Source: Litoditis marina (Eukaryota; Nematoda; Chromadorea; Rhabditida; Rhabditidae). Taken from it: DNA of 64,000 nucleotides. The first letter of the stretch is position 1. Each line of letters begins with the position of its first letter. The stretch spans positions 22,557,879-22,621,878 of the forward strand of contig OZ038434.1 in assembly GCA_964036275.1 (NCBI GenBank), read 5' to 3'. Shown in pieces: positions 47,001-56,322 of the stretch. A program made the translations under genes and the position numbers. The notes under the pieces were generated by a model, which did no database searches, was not told the DNA's origin, and was given only the letters and a program-made list of their open reading frames with translations.

Positions 47001-49218
47001 TACAACACTTTTGCTTGCAGGTTCGAGTCCGACGAGAGACACAATTTTATTAATTTGGCACCCCCTACAGCATATTCAAACAAAAACAAGCACATGCTTA
47101 TTTCGAACATTAATCGCTTACACTTAGTGAAACCGACACGGCTTTAATCAGAACATTTGCATTGATGCAAAGTTCGTTTTGCTATATTCCACGTCACTAT
47201 TTTTTATCCACATATTCAACTTCAGTCGATCTCGTCTACATCAAAATCAGAAAGTGGCAGCATATTCGAAGTTTCTCCAGGTTTTACATCCCTTCCCCAT
47301 CGACAACTAGTACTGTTCAGGTGATCTTTGTGAAGTGGAAGGCAGCTGTCTGACGTCACCGTGTAGACACGGCGAATGTATTCAACTGCGGCACGACGAA
47401 CACTCGTGCAGCTGTCATCCGGGCTACGAGGGAATGAACTGCGAGGTACGGTTCTATTCAATTTATCAAAAAAAAAATAACTCCACACAATTGCGTTTTT
47501 GTGCCACATCTGCCCTAATCTCCTCTCAAAGTTCTCCGAAAAGCACTGATTTGTAGCCATTTTGAGATAGTTTCGTGCGTGTTAGCTCAGGACCCTCTGC
47601 GAGTCGCCCTGACACAGAATCACTCGGCATCGCCAATGAGAAGACAGTCTTCATGATATTAGAGAAAAAACATACATTAAAATAGTGGTTTAGTATAGTT
47701 TACAATTGTTTGTAGAAAACCACTAAGAGAAATGAGTTCATACTGTTTCCAGAATAAGATCAACTACTGTAAACTGGCGCCATGCCGGAATGGTGCCACG
47801 TGCGAGTCGCTGCTGACCGAGTATCAATGTCACTGCATCGCCGGATTCAATGGTGCGTAGAAAATATTGGAACGACTCCTTTTGGTAGTTTGATCTCAAA
47901 ACACGAATGGTTTTCGAATTTCGACCGAAATGAAAGAGATTAAACTACAAACACAACGTGTTCGGGTAGTCTAGATCGTATGGGCTAGCTTCGAAAAGAG
48001 CAAGCCCTGTGGAACCAGAAAAGTCGCATAAAACATAAATACAGTCTTCGCTTAATAAAAAAAGGGTGTATGCTGTATATCTCATTTTGCGCTGTGTAAG
48101 AACACATATATACGATTCTTCAACAGCGTTGCTCCAGTCCTAGTTGGTATAGTGGTTAGCGTCCGCGCCTCCCAAACTTTTGGGCCCGGTGCGAGTCTCA
48201 CATGCGGCAGATATTTTATGAATTTGGCGCGTACTATAAAAAAACATTCATAACACAAACACACACTGTAATTCTGTCAAACGACTGAGTTTCCATTCAG
48301 AAAACGTTATTCTATTTCAGGTACCAATTGCGAGAATGACATTGACGAATGTGCCTCGGGTTACTGTAGCAATGGGTCAGTCTGTCGGGATCGTGTCAAC
48401 GACTATGAGTGCATGTGCGAAGGAACCGGTTATGAAGGTTAGAGATCATAATATTCAACATTTCGCATAAAACATGTGAATACGTTTCATAAGTACGTGC
48501 CTATTAAAACAGTTTCTGGAAGGTTACCTATTACATCTGTTGAAATGCGTAAATCGTATGAGAAAACAAAAGTTTTTTTTCTCATTTACCGTTATTTGAG
48601 TAGAGTTCGGCCTCATGTAACATTTCGATAACGTTTTACATTGTGGGTAGGCGAGGTTCGATTTGACATATCACAACCACAGTTCAATGAAGTCGGTTAT
48701 TTAAAACAATAGTCAACGTCAAAATCAACGATAACAGTTCAAACTACAAATTTGTGATTTCAGGTAAAAACTGCACAGAAGACATCGACGAGTGCGCATT
48801 GAGCCAGAGTTGTATCAACGGAGAGTGTACGAACACCCACGGAGGATACAAGTGCGACTGCGAGCAAGGTAAGATATTTTTATTGTAATGTGTTAAAACA
48901 TGCAAAGTGAAAAACAATCTCCTTTAACAACGTGAAGAAAAATATATGACTCGAAAACACATGTTTGGAAATCTAACTCAACAGACTTGTAAAACAAGAA
49001 TGATTTATAAAACAAGAAGTGAGCGTTGAGAATTTTTCACTGATTGTACGTGGTTTTTGTGAAACTACAGTGATTATAATGAGAGTCAGAGTTCCGATAT
49101 TATCGTTTCAGGTTTTATCGGCAAACGATGTTCTCTGACGAACCCCTGTATTCCGGATCATCTGAACCGTACCGTACACACGTGTATGCACGGATTATGT
49201 ATCAATCCTGCGGTCAAG
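41048..49218 (+). CDS. Large extracellular laminin-G/EGF protein (Crumbs-like), 17 exons visible, both ends missing
   Basis: Exons: 41048-41157 (LamG end, QDVRVNG), 41728-41825, 42296-42390 (EGF), 42722-42852, 43089-43245, 43474-43673 (a complete LamG, with FEGCIQSVRVGDL), 44153-44355, 44685-44844, 45276-45335, 45605-45742, 45999-46111, 46726-46849, 47321-47445, 47753-47852, 48321-48438, 48764-48868, 49112-49218. The last eleven encode about 13 EGF modules, several calcium-binding (DIDECA, DVDECL, NINECL). All have good splice sites, mostly phase 1. LamG and EGF alternation fits Crumbs-type apical polarity proteins. No signal peptide is in the window, and the exon after 49218 must lie beyond the Maverick. 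Exon 45605-45742 has a one-base frame break at a TTTT run near 45636, which would inactivate the gene if real. Confidence 0.85.
41601..41641. repeat. TAGAA pentanucleotide microsatellite
   Basis: About eight tandem (A)TAGA units in the first intron seen of the LamG/EGF gene; one unit varies (ATAAAATAGA). Confidence 0.95.
42543..42680 (-). mobile_element. tRNA-related SINE-like repeat, copy 1
   Basis: On the minus strand: a head GGGTACTGTATATCTCAATT, then TAGCGCAGTGGTTAGCGTC (A-box-like), GGTTCGATTCC (B-box-like), then a tail with ATAAATTTGACAC. The same head, tRNA-like middle and tail recur at 46895-47070 and 48062-48235. All three lie in introns of the LamG/EGF gene. Confidence 0.7.
44095..44152. 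repeat. 18-bp unit in triplicate ending at a splice acceptor
   Basis: GTACACGTGACTTYTCAA occurs three times in tandem, and the last copy supplies the intron end (TTTTCAAG) of the exon at 44153. Each copy carries CACGTG. Confidence 0.9.
46413..46680. repeat. Two tandem hairpin-forming units (~140 bp)
   Basis: CTCAGAACGATTGGCGCCAA starts at about 46413 and again at about 46552. Unit 1 holds arms CGAGAGAGTGTGCAGATCA and TGATCTGCACACTCTCTCG, a perfect 19-bp inverted repeat; unit 2 holds a similar imperfect pair. A single-arm relative (GATCTGCACACTCTCTCG) is at about 44935. Confidence 0.85.
46895..47070 (+). mobile_element. tRNA-related SINE-like repeat, copy 2
   Basis: Head GGGTACTGTATATCTCAATT, then ATCTCGTAGCGCAGTGGATA, B-box-like GGTTCGAGTCC and a partly complementary ACGAGAGA. 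The tail is TTAATTTGGCACC. Confidence 0.7.
48062..48235 (+). mobile_element. tRNA-related SINE-like repeat, copy 3
   Basis: Head GCTGTATATCTCATTTTGCG, tRNA-like TAGTTGGTATAGTGGTTAGC with GGTGCGAGTCTC, and tail TGAATTTGGCGC. The most diverged of the three. Confidence 0.6.
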
Positions 49219-49400
49219 GTAACTCAACATTCGTATAAAACTCGCGCTCATCGCCTCGAAAGAATCTAACTAGCTAACATAACAAACGCTTGATTTTCAT
49301 ATTACTCCTACGTATTTCTGCATGATCCGTAAGTTGATTCGTTCTAAGTAGTATATGTCACTGGTTTTGACTCAGCGCCACTGGTTTTAACTCACTTCTC

Positions 49401-49590
49401 TCAAGTATCCAAATCAACTCACCACGACCCCAATTTAACTCACCCCCTCTCACAAGTGACCATTTTTTAGTCAGTCCCTCAGAAATAGTCATGCACTATT
49501 TACGTTGTCTACAATGGTCGTTTTGCTGATTGGCGTGGTAGATAAAAACTTTCACTAGCGCATGAAAGAAAAGAGATTCGAGAGCACAGA
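49401..49590 (+). mobile_element. Maverick/Polinton left terminal inverted repeat
   Basis: From TCAAGTATCCAAATCAACTC onward, about 190 bp match the reverse complement of 63817-64000 with a few small indels. The true outer end lies somewhat left of 49401, because the right repeat is cut by the window end. The outermost visible part contains CACTGGTTTTGACTCA and CACTGGTTTTAACTCA in tandem. The whole element is at least 14.6 kb. Confidence 0.93.
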
Positions 49591-49680
49591 GAGAGAGTGG
49601 ATCGAGAGAAAATAAAAAAGAGGGTCCAGAGAAAAATAAAAGTAAATTCACTAAAAAATAGGCCTCATTCAACTAACTGT

Positions 49681-50052
49681 ATGCTTCGTAGAATGTACGA
49701 GAATTTGATAATTGAGACGCCTCAGCAAAATAAATTTCAATTTCGAAAGTATTCGGTTCTTGGTACACTTTTCACAGTGGTACTTATTGGGCTATTACTA
49801 CTAGTTGAAACACCCGATACTTTCAGGAAATCAGGTTTGAGCCTGAACCTTGTCGGCACGCAAGGTGAAACTGGCTCGGGAAACACGTCGTCGCTAATCC
49901 AGAACTACACTATAACACCGAATATAAAGACGGATGAATCCATGGAATGTTTCCGACTCAACAATCTGAGATGCGCCAAGTCAGACATCCAACTATACGA
50001 TAACAATGATACTCTACTGTGTGATGTAGAATTTTTGTGCATAAGAAAATAA
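49681..50052 (+). CDS. Maverick left-end single-pass membrane protein, unknown
   Basis: From the first ATG (49681) the ORF gives 123 residues: a ~27-residue basic amino end, a hydrophobic helix (YSVLGTLFTVVLIGLLLLVE) and a ~75-residue hydrophilic carboxyl part with four Cys and several N-glycosylation sequons (NTS, NYT, NDT). Positive charges before the helix predict type II topology with the Cys-rich part outside. It sits between the terminal repeat and the polymerase, where accessory genes are found. Too short for the fusogens reported from nematode Mavericks. I do not recognise it; a surface or virion membrane protein is a guess. Confidence 0.6.
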   Translation: MLRRMYENLIIETPQQNKFQFRKYSVLGTLFTVVLIGLLLLVETPDTFRKSGLSLNLVGTQGETGSGNTSSLIQNYTITPNIKTDESMECFRLNNLRCAKSDIQLYDNNDTLLCDVEFLCIRK

Positions 50053-50255
50053 ATATTTGTTGTTATATGTATCTCTAATATGATATGAAAAAAGTTTCAA
50101 ATAGATACAAAAGAAGAGAAAAGTGATGGATGGTGCGTGTCAAATTCCAATCATTCCATTGCTAGCTAACAAGTACCACGTGTTACGCGATAACGACCTT
50201 GAATGACGTTTTCGAGACAGCCCCGGTAAACTATAAAAGGCGAGTTATCGGTCAA

Positions 50256-53200
50256 ATGGTCAACTGTTACAACATGAGCAGACCCTTGAAGTTTTTCTTT
50301 GACACAGAGAAAAAACTCAAAACTACAGTACCCTTCGACAGCGAAATGTCTCTACCAATGGCCTGCGTTCTAGCCAGACATATTGCCAACTACAACTACG
50401 CCGTGGAAATGGGATATCCTGATGAGCAAACGGTGCCACTACGTAGTATGCAGCGTAATATACGTAATAGGAAAGCTAAATGGAGCAAAGAAGCAAACCA
50501 TCTACTTGTTGAAGCAGGAATACCTGAGAAAGAAGAGTATACACATGAAGACTTGGAAAAAATTGCCCAACACTGTCCAGACTACAACTTCAAACTATAC
50601 ACGCGGAAGCCCCCTGCAAGATGTTACTCTCTGGAATGGGCTGCCAACCAGCAAGCACTGAAAACTATCACGATTGCTAATTTCAACGGTAAATATGATA
50701 TTTTCAAGCCTACAATATCTGCGATCGGAAAGTACAAGTGTAATATGTGTGATGCATTTTTCACCAAACCGCAGCGGCACCAATGTCCCTACAAATGTAA
50801 GAAATGTCGTCAACCAAGAAAATGCCCGAGCGAAAACATTGAGGTCAAATGTCCGGACTGCGGGGTGATCTTCCACAATCACGAATGTTTCAACGATCAC
50901 AAAGGTAGTGCAGGTAACAATCAGACGGCCGCGTGCGAGTTCCTGCAACGGTGTTCAACGTGCGGCAAACTATACAACTTGAAAAACTTGCGCACCGGAG
51001 AACACGTATGCGGACAGACTGCCTACTGTTCAAACTGTAACAGTCACGTTAATCCGGAAAGTCACGACTGCTGCTGGATACCACCTACTGCCAAGGATGT
51101 TGCAAAAAAACTGGAAAAACAGGAAAATTTCAAAATTGTAGTTTATGATTTCGAAACGGTGATAATCGATGACGCAGAAGATCTGGAGAGCTACGGACAG
51201 CAATGGGCCAACTACGTGTGCTACTCAGTGATGTGCGATCAGTGCTACAAACTACAACCTACAGAACCCTGCTCCAGCTGCAAAACTCACAGGCAAGGTT
51301 CATTTCGTCATTATTCGGGAAATCCAAAACATGTGGTTGTCACAGAGTTTCTCAACTTTATTCTTTATGACAAAGACTTGGATAATGCTATTGTGATAGC
51401 TCACAACGCAGCAAAGTTTGATATGCATTTTCTGCTCTACCCATTACTGGAAAAGGCGATAATCCCTAGGTTAGTCAAAAACGGTATGAAAATATTTCAT
51501 ATGCAAATTCCGTCGAGTGGGAAGGATACGCACAACAACCTCACCTTCAAGGACTCCTTTCTATTCATGCCAATGTCCCTTGCGAGCCTACCAGAAGCCT
51601 TCGGATTTCCGGAACTGAAAAAAGGTACATTTCCATTCTTATTGAACCATCCATCAAACTACAAACTCGATTTGGACACGTTACCAGATTTGTCGTACTA
51701 CAACGTGGACCATATGTCGAAAAGTAACAAAAAGTCTTTTCTTGAATGGTACGAGAAAAACAAAAACAGCGAATTCAACTTCATCAACGAACTTCATGAT
51801 TACTGTTCAAATGATGTACTCGTTCTTCATATGGGGCTAGCCAAATACATGGAGGCCAGTATTGCAATGACTAAGTTCAACCCTATTATTCATTGCTGTA
51901 CTTTTGCTTCTTTCAGTTTCTTTCTCATCAAACATCTTCATATGCAGCCGGGCCAAGTCGGAATAATACCTGAGAACGGTTATCATGGAAATGACGTGCA
52001 ATCGAAGCTGGCAGTTCGCACAATTCAGTGGATCGAGCACACGAAAAACATCGAGCTACAGTACATTCTGAAAGGAGGAGAATATCGCGTGCAGCATGAG
52101 GGACAGCAGATCAAAGTGGACGCATACCATGCCGAAACTAACACAATTTACGAAATACTAGGATGCTTCATACATGGGTGCCGACTTCATACTAAACCGG
52201 ATACACAGCACCCGTTCTACTACAAAAGAATGGACGAAGTTTATAAAGAAACTATGGATCGCCTGAAAATAATTCAATCTCAGGACTACAAACTACACAT
52301 CATATGGGAGCACGAGATAAATGCTGAACTGAAGACCAATCCAGAGATGCGTACCTTTTTCAAATCAATTCACCATCTGAATAGATTGAGAATCAGAGAC
52401 GCATTTTATGGTGCACGAACGCAGAACTATGTTCTGAAGCGAGACCCCTGCCCAGAAAAAAATGAAGTTATTGAACACATCGACGTCAACAGTATGTATC
52501 CGTATATACTATGTAATACACCTTTTCCAACTGGACAGCCTACAGTAATCACATCAAACTTCGAGCCCATTACTCTACCACTACCCTACAAGGACTTCTT
52601 TCTAATGGAAATACTGCCACCCCAGAACTTGCTACATCCTATAATTCCGTTCAAATATAATGGAAAACTATTATTTCCACTTTGCAGAACGTGTGCGATA
52701 GAGGAAGCAACGAGCACATGCTCACACACACTGGAAACAGAACGGTCAATCTACACAACTACATCACATATTGAGCTGGAAAAAGCACTGGAACACGGCT
52801 ACAAAGTGCTAAAGGTTTTCGAAGTTTGGCACTGGCCCGATCACAAATGGGGGACAGGACTATTCAAAAAGTTTTTACATGACTTTATAAAGGTCAAGAT
52901 GGAGGCTAGCGGATGGGCAAGAACAGATATGACAGAAGAAGAAAAAGACCAAATGATCGACGATTTGAACCGGAACGAAGGAATCAAAATAGACAAGGAG
53001 AAAGTTGAGAAAAATCTGCCACTGAGATGTCTCAGCAAACTAGCAATCAACAGCAGCTGGGGCAAGTTTGGAGAACGAAGTGACAAGACAAATAATGTGA
53101 TCTTGAACCCCGATTCTGCCGAGTTTGAATCCTTAATGGAAGATGATACACTAGACGTGGGATGCGAAACAATCGGTGATAAAGGACTGGTTATGGTGTC

Positions 53201-53768
53201 CTATAAGAAAAAAGAAGAATACCAAACACCAGCACCATTTACAAACTGTGCAATTGCTGCTTTGGTTACCGCGGCAGGACGAATTATGCTGTGGACCGCT
53301 CTACATCGATTACAAGAACGCGCGTTATACTGTGACACGGATTCCTGCGTGATGATAGCACAGCCCGGCGCCGACAATCTGGAAGATCTACAAGGTAGCT
53401 ATTTAGGTAAGTGGCAAAGTGAAATCCCACAGGGATTTCAGATTACAAATTTTGTTAGTATTGCACCAAAAGTATACGCGTATAAGCTCAAAAATATGAT
53501 AACCGGTGAATGCCGTGAGGTTTGCAAGGTGAGAGGTATAACGCTGGACGCTGGCAACAGTGGTAAGATTCATTATGAGACATTACTACAGGCAGCCGAA
53601 GCTCTCGCAATTCACGGAGAATACAAAATCATCCACACGTCACGTCTCGGTATCGTCAAAAAGTTTGGGGAGGTATACAGCAAGGAGCAGAACAAACGCC
53701 TCCAAGCAGTCATGAACAAACTACTAGTTACCGACGACTATCGAACTCTACCATTTGGATGGAAATGA
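50256..53768 (+). CDS. Maverick/Polinton protein-primed DNA polymerase B
   Basis: From the first ATG the protein is 1170 residues and uninterrupted. A Cys/His-rich zinc-binding region spans about 165-275. Exonuclease motifs: DFET (about 298-301), HNAAKFD (383-389), YCSND (516-520). An inserted segment near 621-642 (VDAYHAETNTIYE, then GCFIHGC) looks like a nuclease-type insertion. Polymerase motifs: A DVNSMYP (743-749), B KLAINSSWG (928-936), C YCDTDS (1025-1030) and K.Y in APKVYAY (about 1072). All catalytic acidic residues are present. It copies the element by protein priming from the terminal repeats. The frame stays open upstream to a TTG at 50199. Confidence 0.96.
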   Translation: MVNCYNMSRPLKFFFDTEKKLKTTVPFDSEMSLPMACVLARHIANYNYAVEMGYPDEQTVPLRSMQRNIRNRKAKWSKEANHLLVEAGIPEKEEYTHEDLEKIAQHCPDYNFKLYTRKPPARCYSLEWAANQQALKTITIANFNGKYDIFKPTISAIGKYKCNMCDAFFTKPQRHQCPYKCKKCRQPRKCPSENIEVKCPDCGVIFHNHECFNDHKGSAGNNQTAACEFLQRCSTCGKLYNLKNLRTGEHVCGQTAYCSNCNSHVNPESHDCCWIPPTAKDVAKKLEKQENFKIVVYDFETVIIDDAEDLESYGQQWANYVCYSVMCDQCYKLQPTEPCSSCKTHRQGSFRHYSGNPKHVVVTEFLNFILYDKDLDNAIVIAHNAAKFDMHFLLYPLLEKAIIPRLVKNGMKIFHMQIPSSGKDTHNNLTFKDSFLFMPMSLASLPEAFGFPELKKGTFPFLLNHPSNYKLDLDTLPDLSYYNVDHMSKSNKKSFLEWYEKNKNSEFNFINELHDYCSNDVLVLHMGLAKYMEASIAMTKFNPIIHCCTFASFSFFLIKHLHMQPGQVGIIPENGYHGNDVQSKLAVRTIQWIEHTKNIELQYILKGGEYRVQHEGQQIKVDAYHAETNTIYEILGCFIHGCRLHTKPDTQHPFYYKRMDEVYKETMDRLKIIQSQDYKLHIIWEHEINAELKTNPEMRTFFKSIHHLNRLRIRDAFYGARTQNYVLKRDPCPEKNEVIEHIDVNSMYPYILCNTPFPTGQPTVITSNFEPITLPLPYKDFFLMEILPPQNLLHPIIPFKYNGKLLFPLCRTCAIEEATSTCSHTLETERSIYTTTSHIELEKALEHGYKVLKVFEVWHWPDHKWGTGLFKKFLHDFIKVKMEASGWARTDMTEEEKDQMIDDLNRNEGIKIDKEKVEKNLPLRCLSKLAINSSWGKFGERSDKTNNVILNPDSAEFESLMEDDTLDVGCETIGDKGLVMVSYKKKEEYQTPAPFTNCAIAALVTAAGRIMLWTALHRLQERALYCDTDSCVMIAQPGADNLEDLQGSYLGKWQSEIPQGFQITNFVSIAPKVYAYKLKNMITGECREVCKVRGITLDAGNSGKIHYETLLQAAEALAIHGEYKIIHTSRLGIVKKFGEVYSKEQNKRLQAVMNKLLVTDDYRTLPFGWK

Positions 53769-54048
53769 TATTGAAATTATACTGTATGCATAAATATTTT
53801 ACATTTTTTCGTTCATTTTCTTTTAGAAAAAAGACAGTTTAATCTCGTAAAGATCATGATTTGGTATTTCTTTGTATGTTTTTGAAGGAAACAGTTGATC
53901 AGCCGGAGTTCACATATTTACTTACAAAAAAAATATGGCAGAAAATAAAGTGAACAGCAATATCCTCGTTTCTGGTCTCTTATTCAATCTGAACGATGGG
54001 CGGCTCGGGCGACTGAAACAATTGTTCGTGAATAAAAACTATGCTGAA

Positions 54049-55109
54049 TTAATATTTATTCTCATTTTTTCTGTAACTCACACTAGGCGGATCCGGGTAC
54101 CTGTCATTGTGTTCCATGCCTATGTCCTCCGGCGTAGGGGGTCGGGGTCCATGCCCATAGCCCATCCCAGCCCACATCCACGGTGGGAACTTAAAATTCT
54201 GATTTGTATAATTTTTTGTGCAATGAGGACGGTTTTTCTCACATAGTTGTACAATAACGTACCTCCTCTTCGCGTACAACGACCCGCGGCATTGGTGGTG
54301 GCGCCGGTGGTGGAAGATCAAACGGCTGCAATAAAAACAAGTTCGAGTCCCTACAAGTGGCCAAAAAATTGGCTGTCCCAGCCAGCATCATTCGTGAAGA
54401 ACCTACGTCTATATCGTCATCGTCGCTCCAATCCGGCTGCCGGAACAGGGCGGGATAGAGGACCGGCCCCCGGTACAGATCGAACGGCTTAAACAGAGTT
54501 ATATGAAAAAGGAACAACTATGTCAAAAAAGTTTTGTAGTTTCAGTACTGAATGGCACCTACATCCTCATCCATGTCTTGGTCTTCCACGTCTGGTTGCG
54601 CCACCGGTGCCTGGACCGGCGCCTGAAATTGCGTGTTTTACTGTTTTGTTCTACACGCACGCGTGTAGTTCTTTTCCCTGTTTGGCTAAAATAACAAATA
54701 TTCACCTCCTCATCGCTACCAAAGCGTGGATCGGGGTTCACCCGTTCGATTGGGTACGGAATTTCTGGCCCCGCATATTCGTCCTCGCTACGACGAACAG
54801 CCTGAACCACCTCTCGTATTCCGTTTTCTGGCCGGAGGGTCCAGGAGAGCTCTCGTTTTCCGAGTTGTGGAACATATCTCAATGAAAAATATTCATTCAA
54901 CGGGGTTTCACATGTAAGGTGAGAGTGATGCTGTTTCAGTTAAATTCAAGTGGTTTACTCAGATAAAATACCAACTTTCACAGTAACGTACGAAATAGGA
55001 AAGAGGTGTGCAGGAATGGAAATGTTAAAGTTCCGGAGAAACTGGGCATTCGGAAGCAAGGCAACACAACGCGCGACGGTTGAACCCAGAGCTGCAAGCG
55101 GTTTGGACA
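54049..55109 (-). CDS. Maverick six-exon acidic, proline-rich protein, unrecognised
   Basis: On the minus strand six exons join in a single open frame: 54992-55109, 54706-54877, 54563-54622, 54407-54487, 54263-54325 and 54049-54189. Introns are 62-114 bp, with donors GTACGT, GTGAAT, GTAGGT, GTAGGT, GTACGT; four of the five introns are phase 0. The product has a hydrophobic stretch ending IPAHLFPIS, acidic runs (DDDDID, EDEY), PFDL starting two successive exons (PFDLYRGP and PFDLPPPAPP), and PRPPTPEDIG near the end. An upstream exon with the start is needed; an ORF at 55180-55398 (signal-peptide-like MTEIFSLALFILLFTT) could supply it through a GTAATC donor. It follows the protease gene in the same direction. 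I do not know the family. Confidence 0.6.
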
Positions 55110-55410
55110 CTGATTTTTGGTATTGAAAATAAAACGTTAATCTAGTTTTTTCATCCGCCCTTGAGGTGCACAATAGCTATAAATCATAAAATTTCATGTA
55201 GGTCTCATTCAAATTTAAGGCGGTGTGATTACAATATTTTATTGACAAGATGTTGTTAGGATGGTCTAGGATGTTAGGATCAAGATGGTGTACAAGATAG
55301 GTAAATGAGGATAGATGATAGATAGAAGATGGTCGTCGGATACATCGTATTGTTGTGAAAAGCAAGATAAAGAGTGCCAGTGAAAAGATCTCAGTCATTG
55401 TGCGCTAAAG

Positions 55411-55878
55411 TCAGACAGAATCAAATTTTTCAATAGAATAACTATAATTCTTCAGCATAAAGTAACGAATAAACTCATCGTCCATACTGATGAGATCAAA
55501 AAATTTACAAACATTTTCAAATGTGTTACCTCTAGCCAGCATGTGGGCAACGAATATTGTATATCCACCACATGTTGTTTCATAGGGAGGTTGAGCTGCG
55601 ATTCGATTACGGTATGTACAGGAAAACTGACGTATAAACGACAAGATGTTTCCTTTTGGACGCCCCCCCAGAGAGCAGAAAAAATAACAAGTAGAACGTT
55701 TCACATATATCAATTGCCAATGTGCTCCCGACTTGTAATGAGGTTCCGTGTTCACGATTAGGAAATATTCACCGGTTTGTAGGTTTGTAGGAAGTCCATC
55801 ACATGGGAAGACTCCATGAAATAGGCCTGAGACTGTAGAGTCTGTAGCTAAAAGACTAGTAATTTCTCTCTCGTACAT
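55411..55878 (-). CDS. Maverick/Polinton adenain-like cysteine protease
   Basis: From the ATG at 55878 the protein is 155 residues, a usual size. His53 (SGAHWQ), Gln96 and Cys103 (QPPYETTCGGY) match the His, Gln and Cys of Ulp1/adenain-type proteases, with the normal Gln-Cys spacing of seven. At the place of the usual acid (FDS-like motif after the His strand) the sequence is FFCSLGG, so the acidic residue appears replaced by Cys. The enzyme would process capsid proteins during virion maturation. The gene is divergent to the core-protein gene at 55919, whose start is 40 bp away, so they may share a promoter. Confidence 0.85.
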   Translation of the reverse strand: MYEREITSLLATDSTVSGLFHGVFPCDGLPTNLQTGEYFLIVNTEPHYKSGAHWQLIYVKRSTCYFFCSLGGRPKGNILSFIRQFSCTYRNRIAAQPPYETTCGGYTIFVAHMLARGNTFENVCKFFDLISMDDEFIRYFMLKNYSYSIEKFDSV

Positions 55879-55918
55879 TGACCAATCAGTACCGTACACC
55901 ACTGGAAGACGGTCGGAT

Positions 55919-56320
55919 ATGCCCTTTGTGCCAATTAATTTACAAGATATACCATGGGACCAATTACTTTCACAAGGTCAATATGGTAGTGGTCCATTTA
56001 TCGGTGTACCACGATTACGCGGGGGTATGAGAGGTCGCGGTATTGGCGGTATTCTTGCATCTGTATTGAGTATGATTCCCACTTTTTTCAAATCACCTCT
56101 TGGGCAGCAGCTGGCCAATACTGGAAAAAATCTGGTCAGTGACGTCATATCTGGGGAGAACGTGAAAACTGCTGTGAAAAAACGGGGTCGCCAGGCCGTT
56201 CGTAATTTGACAGGTCTAGGAAAGAAGAGAAAAAGAGTCAAAAAGAGCAGTCCAATCGCCATATTGAAACCGCATTCCACAAAAAGGTCTCGTGGGAAAC
56301 GGTCGCTCCTACTTCACTGA
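55919..56320 (+). CDS. Maverick small basic virion protein (minor/core type)
   Basis: 133 residues from an ATG. A Gly/Arg segment (RLRGGMRGRGIGGI) is followed by an amphipathic helix region with FFKSPLGQQL and VSDVISGENVKTAVKKRGR, then a very basic tail (KKRKRVKK, KRSRGKR). This composition and its place directly before the major capsid gene fit the small basic proteins found next to the capsid gene in Polintons, analogous in position to adenovirus core or pVI-like proteins; the exact equivalence is inference. The stop at 56320 is followed within 3 bp by the ATG (56323) of the capsid reading frame. Confidence 0.7.
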   Translation: MPFVPINLQDIPWDQLLSQGQYGSGPFIGVPRLRGGMRGRGIGGILASVLSMIPTFFKSPLGQQLANTGKNLVSDVISGENVKTAVKKRGRQAVRNLTGLGKKRKRVKKSSPIAILKPHSTKRSRGKRSLLLH

Positions 56321-56322
56321 AA

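Noticed and set aside
49597..49680. Upstream extension of the left-end membrane protein to a GTG codon
   Set aside because: A nematode nuclear-type gene should start at ATG; the first in-frame ATG is at 49681.
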